Shown here one piece after another: positions 1-6,890 of a DNA stretch of 23,149 bases. The translations under genes and the position numbers were made by a program. Within the stretch, counting starts at the first letter, position 1. Every line of letters begins with the position of its first letter. Source of the stretch: UBA3206 sp963623875 (GTDB taxonomy: Bacteria; Bacillota_I; Bacilli_A; Acholeplasmatales; Anaeroplasmataceae); the NCBI GenBank assembly GCA_963623875.1, contig CAVFNL010000010.1:1-23149 (forward strand), written 5' to 3'. The notes beneath the pieces were generated by a model that worked only from the letters and a program-made list of their open reading frames with translations, did not search any database and was not told the DNA's origin.

Positions 1-326
1 GGAAATTTTTCCGTCTACCTTTCTAGAGGAACGCTAATTCTTGGACATTTCCCTCGTTTTTGTTCGATTTCTAGGCATTTTTTAGCCTAAATTTGCCAAA
101 TATGAGAGTTTTTTGAGTCGTATTCGTTTACCAATTTCGACATTCAGGCAATATTTCCCACTAATGGTCTGAGAGACTAAATCTCAATAGTGGGATTTAA
201 TTAAATTACTTATTAATAATTATCTAACGCTATTAATAAAGTTAATTTTAATCAATATTCTAGAAAGCGTACTCTAGAGTATGCCTTATTATGATAACAT
301 ACTTTATTAATTTTAACAATTAAAAT
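1..326. other. Non-coding region downstream of argS with a G+C-richer patch
   Basis: No convincing gene is seen here. Bases 1-180 are about 37 % G+C, clearly richer than the AT-rich DNA that follows, and both strands are broken by stops. The longest open stretch is about 29 codons on the plus strand from the left edge. The patch holds a long nested inverted repeat (156-195), a small hairpin TAGGC/GCCTA at about 72-89, and three related motifs resembling ATTTCCC (near 7-12, 47-52 and 154-159). A 12-bp palindrome TACTCTAGAGTA lies at 270-281 in AT-rich DNA. Possible readings are the end of a mobile element, a structured RNA, or the leader of a minus-strand gene beyond the left edge. None can be decided from this sequence. 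Confidence 0.5.
156..195. repeat. Nested inverted repeat, 8-bp outer arms
   Basis: TCCCACTA at 156-163 pairs perfectly with TAGTGGGA at 188-195. Inside the loop, TGAGA (169-173) can pair with TCTCA (182-186). No T run follows on either strand, so it is not a standard Rho-independent terminator. It lies about 130 bp past the argS stop, at the boundary between the G+C-richer patch and AT-rich DNA, as expected for the edge of an inserted element or a structured RNA. Its identity is unknown. Confidence 0.55.
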
Positions 327-2027
327 TTACATTTTTTCGACATAGTCAATACCAAGTAATCTTAGTCCTTCATTAATGACAATTCTTACTGCGGCGGCTA
401 AGACCATATTAGTATTTCTTATTTGTTCATCTTCTACATTTATTTTTTCTTTTGCATAGAATCCATTAAATGATTGTGCTAACGATAATAAATATTTTGC
501 AACCACTGAAGGAGCGTATTCTACTGTTGCACGCTCGATAGCGTTTCTAAATCCTGAAATTATTTTTACAAGTTCAAAATAATGAGGTTGAAGAAATAAA
601 TCTTTTTTAATATTATTTGTATCTAATACCTTATTATCAATAATAGAGAAGATTCTTACTCCTGTATATTGAAGATATGGACCAGTTTGTCCTTCAAACT
701 TCAACATACTCTCAAGATTAAATTCAATGTCATTTGTACGATGATTTTTTAAATCATTGAAAACTATCGCACCAATTCCAACTTTTTTAGCAATTTCATC
801 CTTGTTTTCAATATTAGGGTTCTTTGCTTCAATTTGCGTTTTAGCTTGTGATATTGCATCCATTAAAACATCATATAATTTAACGACATTACCTTTACGT
901 GTAGACATTTTAGTTCCACCTGTAAGATATAATCCAAAATTAATATGTTCAATACGTTCACCATAATCATATCCCATTTTCTTTAATACAGCTTTAAGTT
1001 GTGTAAAATGAAGTTTTTGTTCATTACCTACAACATAAAGACACTTATCAAAATGATATGTATTCATACGATCAAATACAGCTGCTAAATCACGTGTAAT
1101 ATATAATGAACCACCATCTGATCTTTTAATTAATGCAGGAGGCATATCATCACCTAAATCAACAATTTGTGCACCTGCATCTTCTTTTAGTAAACCTTTA
1201 GATTCAAGTTCTTCAACAACCGGCTCCATCTTGTCATTATAATAAGCTTCCCCATTGTACGAATCAAAAGATACACCAAGAAGGTCGTAGATTTGCATAG
1301 ATTCTTTTAAAGATTCTTCTCTAATCCACTTCCAAAGTTCGACATATTTAGGATCTCCTAGTTCAATTTTTCTAAATGCTTCACGCGCTAATTCATTTAA
1401 TTCAGGGTTATCCTCAGCTTCAGTATTAAATCTTACATAAAGTTTAGATAATTCATTAATAGGATCTTTTTGGATGGCTACATCGTCTCCCCATTTTTCA
1501 TAGGCTACAATCATTTTCCCGAATTGTGTTCCCCAGTCTCCTAAATAGTCAATTCCTACTGTTTTATATCCTGCTTTATTAAAAATAAGTTTTAAAGCAT
1601 TTCCAATCATTGTAGAACGTAAGTGCCCAATACTAAATGATTTTGCGATATTAGGGCTTGAATAATCTAAAACTACAGTTTTTCCATTACCTATACAAGA
1701 TTCACCATACGAAGATTTAGTATCTAATACATTTTTTAAAATAGATTCAGATACTTCGCCTTTATCAACTAAGATATTAATAAATGGTCCGGCAACATTA
1801 ACTTCTTTAATATATGGAGATAAACTTTTAATTATATTAGAAGCTTCACTAACAATTTCTGGAAGTGGTTTCTTTAATTCTTTTATGACCAAAAACATTG
1901 GTACAGAAATATCACCTAATGAAGCTTTTTTAGGCTCTTCAATAGTTAAATTGATTTCTTTACCATAATTTGTTTTATAATAGTTTTCAAGTCCTTGTTT
2001 TATTGTTAATTTAATCTCATCTATCAT
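327..2027 (-). CDS. argS: Arginyl-tRNA synthetase (class I)
   Basis: ArgRS charges tRNA-Arg with arginine using ATP in the cytoplasm. The 566-residue product has the usual family length. An N-terminal additional domain occupies about residues 1-110, and the Rossmann catalytic core follows. The HIGH signature reads SIGHLRS at 132-138, GDWGTQFGK lies at 163-171, and the KMSKS loop reads KMSTRKG at 373-379. The C-terminal helical anticodon-binding (DALR) domain runs to the end, with its GLRLLGIDYVEKM terminus intact. The start is supported by GGTGAT ending 3 nt before ATG. The gene lies 46 bp after the thioredoxin-like gene on the same strand, with a hairpin terminator between them, so it may depend on read-through or on a promoter I could not identify. 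Identification is firm. Confidence 0.97.
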   Translation of the reverse strand: MIDEIKLTIKQGLENYYKTNYGKEINLTIEEPKKASLGDISVPMFLVIKELKKPLPEIVSEASNIIKSLSPYIKEVNVAGPFINILVDKGEVSESILKNVLDTKSSYGESCIGNGKTVVLDYSSPNIAKSFSIGHLRSTMIGNALKLIFNKAGYKTVGIDYLGDWGTQFGKMIVAYEKWGDDVAIQKDPINELSKLYVRFNTEAEDNPELNELAREAFRKIELGDPKYVELWKWIREESLKESMQIYDLLGVSFDSYNGEAYYNDKMEPVVEELESKGLLKEDAGAQIVDLGDDMPPALIKRSDGGSLYITRDLAAVFDRMNTYHFDKCLYVVGNEQKLHFTQLKAVLKKMGYDYGERIEHINFGLYLTGGTKMSTRKGNVVKLYDVLMDAISQAKTQIEAKNPNIENKDEIAKKVGIGAIVFNDLKNHRTNDIEFNLESMLKFEGQTGPYLQYTGVRIFSIIDNKVLDTNNIKKDLFLQPHYFELVKIISGFRNAIERATVEYAPSVVAKYLLSLAQSFNGFYAKEKINVEDEQIRNTNMVLAAAVRIVINEGLRLLGIDYVEKM

Positions 2028-2049
2028 GTTATCACCTTTTATGAAATAA

Positions 2050-2069
2050 AGAGATAGTTACCTATCTCT
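2050..2069 (-). terminator. Hairpin between the thioredoxin-like gene and argS
   Basis: AGAGATAG (2050-2057) pairs perfectly with CTATCTCT (2062-2069) around a 4-nt loop. On the minus strand it is followed by a moderate U-rich stretch (TTTATTT). It sits just after the stop of the thioredoxin-like gene and just before the argS ribosome-binding site, so it may attenuate read-through into argS. Confidence 0.6.
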
Positions 2070-2073
2070 ACTA

Positions 2074-2688
2074 TTAATTAGAACTTCCTGGGAAATTACC
2101 GAAACATTGTTCGATAGTATAATTCCAAGTTGATGATTGATATGAATCTTTAATATAGTCTTTTGAATTGAATACAACTTTGCTATCCTTAAAAACCCAT
2201 AGTGATGGCGCAACTGTCATATCAACACCATCTAATGCATTTTCAACCTCGGTTAAAATGTTATTATTTTCTTCTCCATAGTCTTCATCTGAAGTATCAA
2301 TACTTGTTGCCCAAGTTGAATCTAGAAGATAAACTCTTTTAACATCATATTCTTTAGCTCTGCTATTTACAGTTTGAATATATGTTAAATAATCTGTACT
2401 TGATACGTTACCATAAAAAACATATGTATATTCACTAGAATCAATTTTATTTACAAGTTTCTTGTAAGAAATCTCTTTAAATACATTATCTTCTTCTAGT
2501 GTTGAGCCACTAAATGATTCAACATTTGATTGTGCCGTAGTTATCTTAGTATATAATTTAGACGCATCCGATTCAATTGATAATAGCCCTGTTAATACTG
2601 CAATTACTGCTATAAATAGTATCAAAAATATCAATTCTTTTGTAAATCTAAATCTTGTTTTAATTTTTCTATGTTTGTTAGATCTCAT
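2074..2688 (-). CDS. Membrane-anchored thioredoxin-fold protein without a CxxC motif
   Basis: The 204-residue product starts with a basic cytoplasmic tail (residues 1-17) and one hydrophobic segment (about 18-38). An extracytoplasmic domain follows. From about residue 85 that domain looks like a thioredoxin fold: a strand YTYVFYG at 87-93, a long helix, a strand RVYLLD at 118-123, and a cis-proline-type turn in APSLWVFKD (160-168). At the place where thioredoxins carry CxxC the sequence reads GNVSS (93-97), so no redox dithiol exists. The only cysteine is C195 near the C-terminus. A chaperone, binding or scaffold role is more likely than disulfide exchange, but this is inference. A promoter lies at 2725-2752, and AAAGGA lies about 11 nt before ATG, slightly far. 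The fold call is moderate and no gene name is justified. Confidence 0.75.
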   Translation of the reverse strand: MRSNKHRKIKTRFRFTKELIFLILFIAVIAVLTGLLSIESDASKLYTKITTAQSNVESFSGSTLEEDNVFKEISYKKLVNKIDSSEYTYVFYGNVSSTDYLTYIQTVNSRAKEYDVKRVYLLDSTWATSIDTSDEDYGEENNNILTEVENALDGVDMTVAPSLWVFKDSKVVFNSKDYIKDSYQSSTWNYTIEQCFGNFPGSSN

Positions 2689-2724
2689 TAAAATGACAAT
2701 CCTTTCTATTCGATATACTATATA

Positions 2725-2752
2725 ATTATAACATTTTTTTTAATAATTACAA
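2725..2752 (-). promoter_or_regulatory. Promoter of the thioredoxin-like gene
   Basis: On the minus strand, TATAAT (2725-2730) is preceded by an extended -10 TG (TGTTATAAT). TTGTAA (2747-2752) is a 4/6 match to the -35 box at a 16-bp spacing. It drives transcription toward the ATG at 2688. Confidence 0.65.
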
Positions 2753-2759
2753 CATCATT

Positions 2760-3632
2760 TTATCGATGTGAAGCTATAAAATATAGTGCAAGTGTTCCAG
2801 GTCCTGAATGGGCTCCAATAACTGGTCCTATTTCACCTATTACAACATCTTCCGCCTCATATTCTTTTAATAATAATTCTTTTAAATAAAGCGCATCATC
2901 TAAACAATCGCCATGTGATATAAATATAGTTTGTTTGCTTGTCTTATCCACGGTTAAATTAAATTGATTGATAAGTTCTTTTATCGCAGTCTTACGACCG
3001 ATTTTTTTGAATCTATTTATCAAGTGTCCTTCATTATCAACATGAAGTACTGGATTTATTCTTAATGCTTTCGCAACAAAAGCTGACGCATTTGATAATC
3101 TTCCACCACGTTTTAAAAAATCAATATCAGATACAGTAAACCAATGAGCTAAATGAAGTTTCATATCCTCAAGTGCTTTAGCATTCTCTATAATTGTCAT
3201 ACCTGATTCTCTATTCTTAGATGCATAGTACGCAAGAAGTCCTTCGCCCATTGATGCACATAGTGAATCTACCATCACAATATTTCTTTCTTTATATTCT
3301 TCTTTTAACATTTCTATCGCAAGTTTTGTAGAATTTACTGTACCACTAAGACCTGATGAAAAAGATACCGCAAGTATATCATAACCTTCGTCTAAATACC
3401 CTTTGTAGACATCAATGATATGTTGTGGGGTGATTTGAGCTGTAGTAAATATTTTACCATTTCGCTCTTCGTCATAAAATTCTTTATTACTCATTTCACG
3501 TCCATCAGGATAATTAACATATTCCTTATCAGACGTTTTAAATGTCATAGGTATTACAACTAAATCATATTTTTTTATTAATTCATCCGATAAATCAGTA
3601 GTCGATTCTGTAATTATCTTATAGTTTTGCAT
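2760..3632 (-). CDS. DegV family fatty-acid-binding protein (FakB-like)
   Basis: DegV/FakB proteins bind one fatty acid and, in Firmicutes, present it to the kinase FakA so exogenous acids can enter phospholipid synthesis. The 290-residue length is typical. Family signatures are visible: ITESTTDL near the N-terminus (7-14), FTTAQ (62-66), the lipid-carboxylate loop SSGLSGT (92-98), RGGRLS (175-180), and HSGPGT near the C-terminus. No fakA is seen in this window. The ATG lies 1 bp after the stop of the upstream cshB-like gene, and its SD (GAGGGGAT) overlaps the end of that gene, so the two are probably co-transcribed and translationally coupled. The family call is firm. The specific FakB role is inferred from the family. 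Confidence 0.92.
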   Translation of the reverse strand: MQNYKIITESTTDLSDELIKKYDLVVIPMTFKTSDKEYVNYPDGREMSNKEFYDEERNGKIFTTAQITPQHIIDVYKGYLDEGYDILAVSFSSGLSGTVNSTKLAIEMLKEEYKERNIVMVDSLCASMGEGLLAYYASKNRESGMTIIENAKALEDMKLHLAHWFTVSDIDFLKRGGRLSNASAFVAKALRINPVLHVDNEGHLINRFKKIGRKTAIKELINQFNLTVDKTSKQTIFISHGDCLDDALYLKELLLKEYEAEDVVIGEIGPVIGAHSGPGTLALYFIASHR

Positions 3633-3633
3633 A

Positions 3634-4941
3634 CTATCCCCTCTTTTTCTTCTTTGTAGAAGCTTTATAAAGTTTTACTGATAATTCATCTTGTTTCTTT
3701 TTTAATTTCTTTTTATATCCAGGAGTTACTTTACCAGCATTATGTAGCATTGCTCTTGCACGTTTTTGCCCTTCGTTTAAAGGCTTTACTCTCTTTTGAC
3801 GCATATTACGTCCTTTGTAATCTTCAAGAGCACCTTCTTTTATAACTTTATACGTTGGTTTTACACCTTTTTTAGCTAGGTTATCTAAATACACATCATC
3901 AAGATCAGTATAGAATGAATATACTTCTCCTGTATAATTCATTCTTCCTGTACGTCCGCTTCTATGAATATAGAATTCAAAGTCTGTAGGAATCTCATAA
4001 TTTATAACATGAGAAACACCATCTAAATCTATTCCACGTGCCGCAAGATCAGAAGCTACAATATATTGATATTTTAATGCCTCAGCTTCTTTAATAACTC
4101 TCTTCCTTTCACGCATTGAAAGATCTCCATGTATTTCACCTACCGCAAGACCTTCTTCTCTTAATTTTATTGCAAGATCTATTACAGTTTCTTTTTTATT
4201 ACAGAATATAATACACAAATATGGGTTTATAATATTAATTAAATCATTTAACATTTCAAATCTATCTCTATGCTTTAAAGGAATCCAAATATGTGTAATA
4301 TTTAATTCGCTATTATCTTTAATATCAATCATTTTAGGATTGTCTAAATATTTTTTAATAAAAGGTAGAACTGATTCTGCCATAGTTGCGCTAAAGAACA
4401 TCATTCTTTTATCTTTTAAGATCGAAGATATTGCGTCTACATCATCCGCATATCCTGAATCAAGACACATATCAACCTCATCTACTACCAAATAGTCTGC
4501 TGTATATACTTTAAGTACATTTTCATCAACTACTAAATCCTTAAGTCTTCCTGGAGTCGCAATAACTATTTCTGGTTGGTTTTGTTTTAACGATTGCATT
4601 TCACGAAGTTTATCTGTACCACCCACATATAGTTTTATTGATATTTCATCCTTTGAAAAAGATGCCATATGTTGGGCTTTTTTATAAGTTTGTCTTGCAA
4701 GTTCTGTTGTAGGCGATATGATAACCGCTTGAACTCTTTTATCCGTTGGGTCTAAAGCCTGGAAAATAGGTATTAAAAACGCATGTGTTTTTCCTGAACC
4801 TGTTTTTGACCTAGCTAATATATTTTTATTTTCTTTAAGTGCATCAAATACTTCTCTTTGAACACTTGAAAAATCACTAAATCCGATATCTTTAACTGCT
4901 TTTACTATAAAATCTTTGAATTCATATCCAGCAAATTGCAT
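3634..4941 (-). CDS. cshB: DEAD-box RNA helicase, CshB-like (DEVD variant)
   Basis: This is an ATP-dependent RNA helicase, probably acting in RNA turnover, ribosome assembly or cold adaptation. Motifs appear in order over 435 residues: Q motif (FSDFSSVQ, 21-28), Walker A (SKTGSGKT, 45-52), PTTELARQ (77-84), TPGRL (129-133), motif II reading DEVD (154-157) instead of DEAD, SAT (184-186), HGD (271-273), DLAARGID (298-305) and HRSGRTGR (326-333). A lysine-rich tail at about 385-435 probably binds RNA. Length and neighbourhood fit CshB: in Bacillus subtilis cshB (yqfR) is close to ispH (yqfP), and here the gene is divergent from ispH. The SD is GGTGAT, 4 nt before ATG. The helicase call is firm and the cshB subgroup is likely. 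Confidence 0.88.
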   Translation of the reverse strand: MQFAGYEFKDFIVKAVKDIGFSDFSSVQREVFDALKENKNILARSKTGSGKTHAFLIPIFQALDPTDKRVQAVIISPTTELARQTYKKAQHMASFSKDEISIKLYVGGTDKLREMQSLKQNQPEIVIATPGRLKDLVVDENVLKVYTADYLVVDEVDMCLDSGYADDVDAISSILKDKRMMFFSATMAESVLPFIKKYLDNPKMIDIKDNSELNITHIWIPLKHRDRFEMLNDLINIINPYLCIIFCNKKETVIDLAIKLREEGLAVGEIHGDLSMRERKRVIKEAEALKYQYIVASDLAARGIDLDGVSHVINYEIPTDFEFYIHRSGRTGRMNYTGEVYSFYTDLDDVYLDNLAKKGVKPTYKVIKEGALEDYKGRNMRQKRVKPLNEGQKRARAMLHNAGKVTPGYKKKLKKKQDELSVKLYKASTKKKKRG

Positions 4942-4965
4942 AAAATCACCATTTCTTTCAAAAAA

Positions 4966-4994
4966 ATTATATCATACCAAACACCTTAATTCAA
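4966..4994 (-). promoter_or_regulatory. Promoter of the cshB-degV operon
   Basis: On the minus strand, TATAAT (4966-4971) is preceded by an extended TG (TGATATAAT). TTGAAT (4989-4994) serves as a -35 with 17-bp spacing. It is arranged back to back with the ispH promoter, their -10 boxes being about 35 bp apart. Confidence 0.75.
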
Positions 4995-5001
4995 ACAAAT
5001 A

Positions 5002-5022
5002 TGCTATAATCAAATCGGTGAT
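5002..5022 (+). promoter_or_regulatory. Extended -10 promoter and SD of ispH
   Basis: TGCTATAAT is an extended -10 with the hexamer at 5005-5010 and no good -35. Seven bases downstream, at the expected +1, lies GGTGAT (5017-5022), the SD for the ATG at 5026. The predicted 5' leader is only about 9 nt. Confidence 0.7.
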
Positions 5023-5025
5023 AAA

Positions 5026-5877
5026 ATGGAAATTTTAAAAATCGAACCACAAGGTTTTTGTGGTGGGGTAAGAAACGCAATTACCCAAGCATTATCTTTA
5101 AAAGATTGTACAAATGTATATTGTCTAGGTTCTTTAATTCATAACAAGATTATGACATCACGTCTTTTAGAAAAAGGAATTAAAACAATTGATGTAAAAG
5201 GACTAACAAGACTAGAACTATTAGATTTAATTCCTGATAACACAACAATTATAATCTCAGCACATGGTGTTTGTGAAGAAGTTTATCTTAAAGCAAAATC
5301 AAAAAATTTAACTATCATTGATGCGACATGCCCGTTTGTTAAAAAAACACATGACGAAATTAGAAAGTATTTAAATCTTAAATACGATGTATACTATATC
5401 GGAGTCAAGGGACATGCAGAATGCGAAGGCGCAATAGGGCTTGATAAAAATATAAAATTAATATCATCTATAGAGGATGTTTATAAATACGATTTCAAAG
5501 ATAATTCTTTTATTATCAATCAAACAACAACATCACTATATGATATAAAAGATATTCATGATAACATTAAAAAAATAAATCCTAATGTTGTTATTTCTAA
5601 TTCTATTTGTAATGCGACTACTAAAAGACAAGAAGCCGTAATAAACGCTCCTTCTTGCGATCTTTTCATAATTGTAGGTGACAGCCTTAGTTCTAATACA
5701 ACAAAGCTTTATAAACTTGCAAGTCAAAATCACAAAGCGATAATGATTAATGATGTTTTAGATTTAAAAAATTACAATTTTAAAAATATAAATAAAATTA
5801 ATATTACATCAGGCGCATCAACACCTCCTGATGTAGTTGATATGGTAATTGAATATTTAAAGAAAAAAGAGGAATAA
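5026..5877 (+). CDS. ispH: 4-hydroxy-3-methylbut-2-enyl diphosphate reductase
   Basis: IspH is the [4Fe-4S] enzyme of the last MEP-pathway step, turning HMBPP into IPP and DMAPP. The 283-residue length is typical, with no C-terminal S1 fusion as seen in some Clostridia. The three cluster-binding cysteines are visible: C12 in GFCGGV, C102 in ATCPFV and C195 in NSICNAT. Substrate-pocket residues are also present: H39, H80 (SAHG), H130 and E132 in GHAEC (equivalent to the essential HPE region of the E. coli enzyme), NQTTTS (165-170), SSNTTKL and the terminal TSGASTPP. With dxs at 10781-12652 it shows that the MEP route is used. Its 3' side is followed at once by a decayed IS element. Identification is firm. 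Confidence 0.97.
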   Translation: MEILKIEPQGFCGGVRNAITQALSLKDCTNVYCLGSLIHNKIMTSRLLEKGIKTIDVKGLTRLELLDLIPDNTTIIISAHGVCEEVYLKAKSKNLTIIDATCPFVKKTHDEIRKYLNLKYDVYYIGVKGHAECEGAIGLDKNIKLISSIEDVYKYDFKDNSFIINQTTTSLYDIKDIHDNIKKINPNVVISNSICNATTKRQEAVINAPSCDLFIIVGDSLSSNTTKLYKLASQNHKAIMINDVLDLKNYNFKNINKINITSGASTPPDVVDMVIEYLKKKEE

Positions 5878-5884
5878 AGGAATC

Positions 5885-5905
5885 TGTTTGACTAAAACGG
5901 ACAAT
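5885..5905 (+). repeat. Left terminal inverted repeat of the IS remnant
   Basis: It begins TGTTTGA and ends CGGACAAT. It matches the reverse complement of 6371-6391 at 18 of 21 positions. Confidence 0.85.
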
Positions 5906-5917
5906 TAAATAAAAGGG

Positions 5918-5950
5918 CACATTAGGTTATTGTAATCTAATGTGTTTTTT
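5918..5950 (+). terminator. Rho-independent terminator inside the IS left end
   Basis: CACATTAG (5918-5925) pairs perfectly with CTAATGTG (5937-5944), and six T follow (5945-5950). It lies 40 bp past the ispH stop and would end ispH transcripts. Being inside the element, it also fits the insulation many IS elements use against outside transcription. Confidence 0.8.
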
Positions 5951-5980
5951 AGTATTTATAAAATATAGGAGGTTTTTAAT

Positions 5981-6070
5981 ATGAAGTATAAAAAAATCCC
6001 TAGCCTGTCTGGACAAAAAGCAAAGGAAAAATATGAAGTAATACTTCACTCAAACACAAATACTCAATGA
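5981..6070 (+). pseudogene. 29-codon remnant ORF in the IS, perhaps the OrfB start
   Basis: An ideal SD (AGGAGG at 5968-5972 region, 8 nt spacing) precedes ATG 5981. The frame encodes 29 residues and ends at TGA 6068. The segment QKAKEKYEVI resembles the start of some IS150-type OrfB proteins (a KK..YE/QVI..LR type motif), but the similarity is too short to be sure. It is treated as a decayed fragment rather than a gene. Confidence 0.4.
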
Positions 6071-6170
6071 ATTTATTATGTAAATTATTTTCGTGCTCAA
6101 AGAGTGAGTATTAATCTTGGGTCAAGACAGTCAAGCCACAATTTAAAGCATTTGATAGCGCCACAAATGA

Positions 6171-6368
6171 GTTGTACCTATAGAATCATTCTTTAGTTGT
6201 CTAAAGTCTGAATGTATCTATAATATTAATGATTTAGATAAAAATGATATAAATGATGTAGTTAATAATTTCATAAGATATTACAACAATGAAAGATTAC
6301 AAGAAAAATTAAAAGAGTTAACGCCTAATAAAATTAGAACGTTAACTCTTTCAAGAACACCTTTTTAA
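6171..6368 (+). pseudogene. 3' fragment of an IS3-family transposase OrfB (rve integrase core)
   Basis: The frame is open from 6171 to TAA 6366-6368 and has no start codon of its own. It carries the typical C-terminal pattern of IS3-family integrases: PIESFFSCLKSE (6177-6212), where the catalytic glutamate of the DDE triad is the E of IESFF. The family YYN.ER.Q.KLK.LTP..IR signature follows, seen as RYYNNERLQEKLKELTP. The two aspartates of the triad and all of OrfA are missing, so the product would be inactive. The rightward orientation matches the terminal repeats. Confidence 0.85.
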
Positions 6369-6370
6369 TT

Positions 6371-6391
6371 ATTGTCCGAATTAATCAAACA
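6371..6391 (-). repeat. Right terminal inverted repeat of the IS remnant
   Basis: Reading the minus strand it begins TGTTTGA and ends CGGACAAT, mirroring 5885-5905. It starts 3 bp after the transposase stop codon, as expected for the 3' end of an IS3-type element. Confidence 0.85.
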
Positions 6392-6407
6392 CAATCAAGT
6401 CCTCTTT

Positions 6408-6857
6408 TTACTTGACTATAAATTCAGGATTCATTGCGTTAATAAGTTTTACTCTTATTTCTTCAAGAACCTCATCTGATGGTTCATATGCATGAGTATT
6501 CATTTGGAAAATTCCACCCCATTCATCTCCACCTTTATATTTAGGGCATAAGTGGAAATGTAAGTGTCCTCCTGTGTCACCATAAGCTCCATAATTGATT
6601 TTATCTGGATTAAATGCTTTGTGCATTGCACTAGCTACTGCATTTACATCTTCAATAAAAGCTTCTCTTTCTTCTTTTGTAAGTTCTACCATCTCTGATA
6701 CATGGTCTTTATACGCAACAATCACACGTCCGTATTTAGTTTGCTCTTTGAATACATATACATTTGATGTTTTCATTTCAAATGCAAAATATCCAAACTT
6801 CTTATATAACTCAGGGTTTTCATCTTTCATGCAATAAGCACAATTTTTATCTTTCAT
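6408..6857 (-). CDS. HIT (histidine triad) family nucleotide hydrolase/transferase
   Basis: HIT proteins hydrolyse or transfer nucleotides from phosphoramidate or dinucleoside polyphosphate substrates. The triad appears as GGHLHFHL (H98, H100, H102 from the chosen start). An N-terminal CAYC pair (C6, C9) could bind zinc, as in several bacterial HIT proteins. A longer reading from 6863 would add two residues (M-N). I chose ATG 6855-6857 because AAGGAG (6866-6871) is then 8 nt away, whereas it would be only 2 nt from the earlier ATG. The product is 149 residues. It follows dinB on the same strand with a gap of about 33 bp, so the two are probably co-transcribed. The substrate cannot be told from the sequence. 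Confidence 0.92.
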   Translation of the reverse strand: MKDKNCAYCMKDENPELYKKFGYFAFEMKTSNVYVFKEQTKYGRVIVAYKDHVSEMVELTKEEREAFIEDVNAVASAMHKAFNPDKINYGAYGDTGGHLHFHLCPKYKGGDEWGGIFQMNTHAYEPSDEVLEEIRVKLINAMNPEFIVK

Positions 6858-6890
6858 ATTCATATCTCCTTAACAAGTATTATTTTATTC

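Larger units (their letters stand above)
5885..6391 (+). mobile_element. Internally deleted IS3-family (IS150-like) insertion sequence
   Basis: The element is bounded by 21-bp terminal inverted repeats (5885-5905 and 6371-6391) with 18 of 21 matching positions. The ends read TG...CA, as in IS3-family elements. Inside the right end an in-frame integrase-core C-terminus of an IS3-type OrfB is kept (6171-6368). The element is only about 507 bp, whereas functional IS150-type elements are around 1.3-1.5 kb, so orfA and most of orfB, including the DDE aspartates, are gone. A clean target duplication is not visible. AATC occurs at 5881-5884 and again at 6393-6396, one base outside the right end. It sits between the ispH stop and the HIT gene 3' end. 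It is probably immobile unless supplied with transposase in trans. Confidence 0.85.

Noticed and set aside
72..149. A tRNA-Leu(CAA) gene on the minus strand
   Set aside because: The acceptor and D-arm look right, but the anticodon stem (TACGA with AACTC) does not pair, there is no GTTCGA-type T-arm, and only about 14 nt separate the anticodon arm from the acceptor 3' strand. Not annotated as a tRNA.
270..281. Palindrome TACTCTAGAGTA as an argS terminator
   Set aside because: It forms a short stem but has no U run on the minus strand, and extending the stem meets an A-C mismatch there.
6068..6070. TGA read as Trp (Mollicute code) to extend the IS ORF
   Set aside because: Trp codons elsewhere are TGG, and dxs and tlyA end correctly at TGA, so the standard code applies. 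The ORF is simply broken.
5881..6396. AATC as the IS target-site duplication
   Set aside because: The right copy is one base away from the terminal repeat, so the duplication is not clean and may be coincidental. Mentioned but not annotated.
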